The notes below the pieces were generated by a model. It made no database searches. It saw nothing but the letters and a program-made list of their open reading frames with translations, and was not told the DNA's origin. Positions 61,954 to 64,000 of a stretch of DNA of 64,000 bases are shown piece by piece. The DNA is taken from assembly GCA_001949185.1 (NCBI GenBank), contig BDGG01000004.1, forward strand, positions 3,629,777 through 3,693,776, read 5' to 3'. The DNA comes from Ramazzottius varieornatus (taxonomy: Eukaryota; Tardigrada; Eutardigrada; Parachela; Ramazzottiidae). The first letter of the stretch is position 1; every line of letters starts with the position of its first letter. The position numbers were made by a program, and so were the translations under genes.

Positions 61954-63556
61954 TTACTCGGTCATCGGGATCAGGCGAGCAGAATTTGGTAAGGCAAAGA
62001 TAGGACGATACGTTAGAAAACGATGTGAGAATCGCTGTTTTGCCTGATGAAAGGATCTACGAGGTCGCTGGGTTGAATCGACAGTAAACACTGCCAGATT
62101 CATACGAATCGCTACCGACTGATGGTCAGCACACTTGTGGGCTAAGCTAGTCAGCTCACTCGCTAATGCAGGCTCGAGTTCTTTCTTGATTAGAAATTCG
62201 AACGTCGTACCTGCAGGTAATCCTTTGAAGCCCAAACAGATGACGTAAATCTCCGAGTTACCTGGCTTGCTGGTCGACGGCTTATAGAAAACCACCTGCA
62301 ATAACAGAAGACATACTTTTGGCAAGATCTGGCGAGATCCAAAAGGAAGGTATGTGCCTTAGAAAAGCAAATTCGTAACACTTGAACCAGCTGGCAAGTC
62401 TTCTTTCGGAAGAACGTGAACATCTTAATGACGAAGTTCCCTCCAAGGTCTAACAGCGAAAGTGTCGTCCGTACTTCCGCCAGTTTCAGCTCACTCAAAC
62501 TCAGCTCTTGATCTGCGGGATTATCACTACAGTCAATGCCACCGTCTGCTGTCACTAGGAGTACTTTCTTTCCGTGCGAGCGTGCCGCCTTTACTAATGA
62601 AAGCTGGTTCTCCGGCAATCGGAGGTCTCCAATGTTGTCCGCACCAAAGTGCCAGTTCTTGAGCGTATGTTTGATAAGACGATCATCAGCAATGGCTTCT
62701 TTGGAGTCACTCGCGTAAGGATTCAGACTGGATCCGAGCCACGACCATTCCTGATGTACGGTTGGTTTCCTGACTGCCAAGAAATGATTAAGTGCCGAAA
62801 CGAAGGCGCCAGGAGCTTCACACAGGTGGACAGAGGTGGAACCGCCATGTGGGACGTCAGCTAGCTGGGAGAAGTCGTGAAGAATACTCCAGAATTTCAG
62901 CCACGCGTTAGTACCTAACTCCACGTTTGGATCATTCTTTGTCGAGTATCTGCACAAAGAAAAGAAAACACTCCTGTTACCAGCACTGACTTGAACACGA
63001 GGCGACCAACATAAATCGGTCACCCTGCAGTTGCCATCGTGCATTGCACGAATTCGAGGTGACCGATTCATCTGTATTGCCAAACAAAGCCAACTACTTC
63101 CACTTACCTCAAAGCCGAGGCGAGATCGGTGTAATTCGTCAGACGGTACCAATCCTCAGGAGGCATTCCTCCGACGCGGGCCTTGACTGCATTCAGCTCT
63201 GTCTCCACTAGCTCCATCTCGCTACTAGCATATGGTTCCCGACATCCAGATGAGACGTCGATGTTCGCGGAAGAGATGTCCGAGACGAAGCTGTGCGAGG
63301 CATCCGATAAAGTATAAAGCCGTCCATCCAGATCTTCAATCTGCTTGTTAAGAGCCGCTGTCACAAGCTTGCTCTTCGATTCGCCAGACCAAAACTGCGG
63401 GCATAATGGATGCCGTATTCGGTCAGGTGTGCCGTGGCGCTTCCGAGGTGATCCATGTCTTCCCCTCTGATGAGCTTTCTTCCTCCGCCGTCCTGGCGCA
63501 TTTGCTGCACTATCCGCAATTTTTTCCGATATCAATTCCTGTTCCATAATGTCCAT
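61954..63556 (-). CDS. CMTR2: Cap-specific mRNA 2'-O-methyltransferase 2
   Basis: CMTR2 methylates the 2'-OH of the second transcribed nucleotide (cap2) using S-adenosylmethionine. Three exons, 63556-63108, 62949-62358 and 62295-61954, give 460 residues. The Rossmann-fold domain shows HLCEAPGAFVSALNHFLAV (SAM-binding region), EWSWLGSSLNPY, ADDRLIKHTLKNWHFGADN-like sequence with GDLRLPENQ, VLLVTADGGIDCSDNPADQE (catalytic Asp) and GGNFVIKMFTFF (catalytic Lys). It ends with YKPSTSKPGNSEIYVICLGF, equivalent to FKPATSKxGNSEVYVVCL. The last junction fits homology only if intron 62357-62296 starts with GC rather than GT. The protein is much shorter than human CMTR2 (770), lacking most of the second, inactive methyltransferase-like domain. 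The N-terminal 50 residues are Arg/Lys-rich, suggesting nuclear localisation. Confidence 0.9.
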
Positions 63557-64000
63557 ATGCGCAAATCAGGAGGAATCTCAGTGGTTGTTGATTTACTGAG
63601 ACTTGAGTTTAGGAATGGCTGTCACTTGCGGTAATATCATAGCCAACATTACTACACGCCGTGTCATGTCATATCCCTCTTTTAGTAGGTCACCAGCGCA
63701 TAACACGTCCGTGGATCGTGGCACATCGTGGTCCGCCGCTGTTTCGTACAGAGCTCGACAATTTCCAGCAGAAAGGACTTTCTATGATATCACAATAAAT
63801 CAAACCGAACAACATTAAACTTTCAGGATATCAGCATGATAAGAATCGGATACAATCGCTAATTTATAGTGCAAACGTCACCGTAGAGCCCAACAAAAAT
63901 ATACAACTACACGCTGTGGAAAAACTCACACTGGCTTGTTGTGGGTTTTAATCGCGCTGCTCAAAACCCGAAAACGTCTTCTTATCAATCGAAATTTCAT
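63557..64000. other. Window end upstream of CMTR2, no gene recognised
   Basis: A 71-codon open frame on the + strand (63603-63818) shows no recognisable domain. This stretch presumably holds the CMTR2 promoter and perhaps that of a divergent gene beyond the window. Confidence 0.25.

Overview
The window is nuclear DNA from a small, gene-dense animal. Genes are split by short GT-AG introns, many of 58-100 nt, and neighbours sit head-to-head or tail-to-tail with a few hundred bases between them. Orthologues of metazoan genes such as CRIM1, WDPCP, aftiphilin, HDAC1, UFSP2, CMTR2 and GID4 are recognisable by eye. Compact introns, moderate GC and this gene set would suit a tardigrade-like or other small invertebrate, but that placement is inference. 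I see no prokaryotic features and no rRNA or tRNA genes. Exon models were built by hand from splice signals with reading phase checked across junctions; each feature gives the outer CDS limits and lists exons in its evidence.

Layout. 0.2-0.6 kb: first coding exon of a WDR26-like gene (-), running off the left edge. 3.0-10.8 kb: CRIM1-like transmembrane gene (+). 11.1-12.9 kb: mitochondrial malonyl transferase MCAT (-). 13-15 kb: repeats, namely a CGATA-rich pair and an 0.8-kb element with terminal inverted repeats. 15.3-16.0 kb: divergent Skp1-like gene (+). 16.6-18.7 kb: aftiphilin (-). 19.5-21.7 kb: PUF60 (+). 22.3-25.3 kb: WDPCP/fritz (+). 25.5-26.5 kb: RNASEH2A (-). 27.2-29.3 kb: HDAC1 (+). 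29.6-29.9 kb: foldback MITE. 30.1-32.1 kb: TIM50 (-). 32.5-35.3 kb: UFSP2 (+). 35.5-36.3 kb: unrecognised gene (-). 37.1-37.9 kb: MRPL48 (+). 38.4-39.7 kb: RPIA (-). 40.1-41.0 kb: GID4 (+). 41.5-44.6 kb: long coiled-coil gene (+). 44.9-46.6 kb and beyond: DLST (-). 47.9-49.7 kb: cytosolic WARS1 (+). 50.7-53.8 kb: STIP1/Hop (+). 54.1-56.5 kb: MGME1 (-). 56.5-59.4 kb: no gene seen. 59.4-61.6 kb: CIPC-like gene (+). 62.0-63.6 kb: CMTR2 (-).

Functionally this is ordinary housekeeping neighbourhood DNA. Five genes act in mitochondria (MCAT, TIM50, MRPL48, DLST, MGME1), two are CTLH/GID ubiquitin-ligase subunits (WDR26, GID4), and others act in splicing, deacetylation, capping, chaperoning, tRNA charging, ufmylation and planar polarity or ciliogenesis. 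I found no prokaryotic-style defence or gene cluster. The least expected signals are a dispersed family of short foldback hairpins sharing a GTGGCGCACG stem, an intronic miRNA-like hairpin in HDAC1, a repeat-bearing and doubled N-terminus in MGME1, a probable GC-AG intron in CMTR2, a frame break in UFSP2, and a second signal-peptide-like start inside CRIM1.
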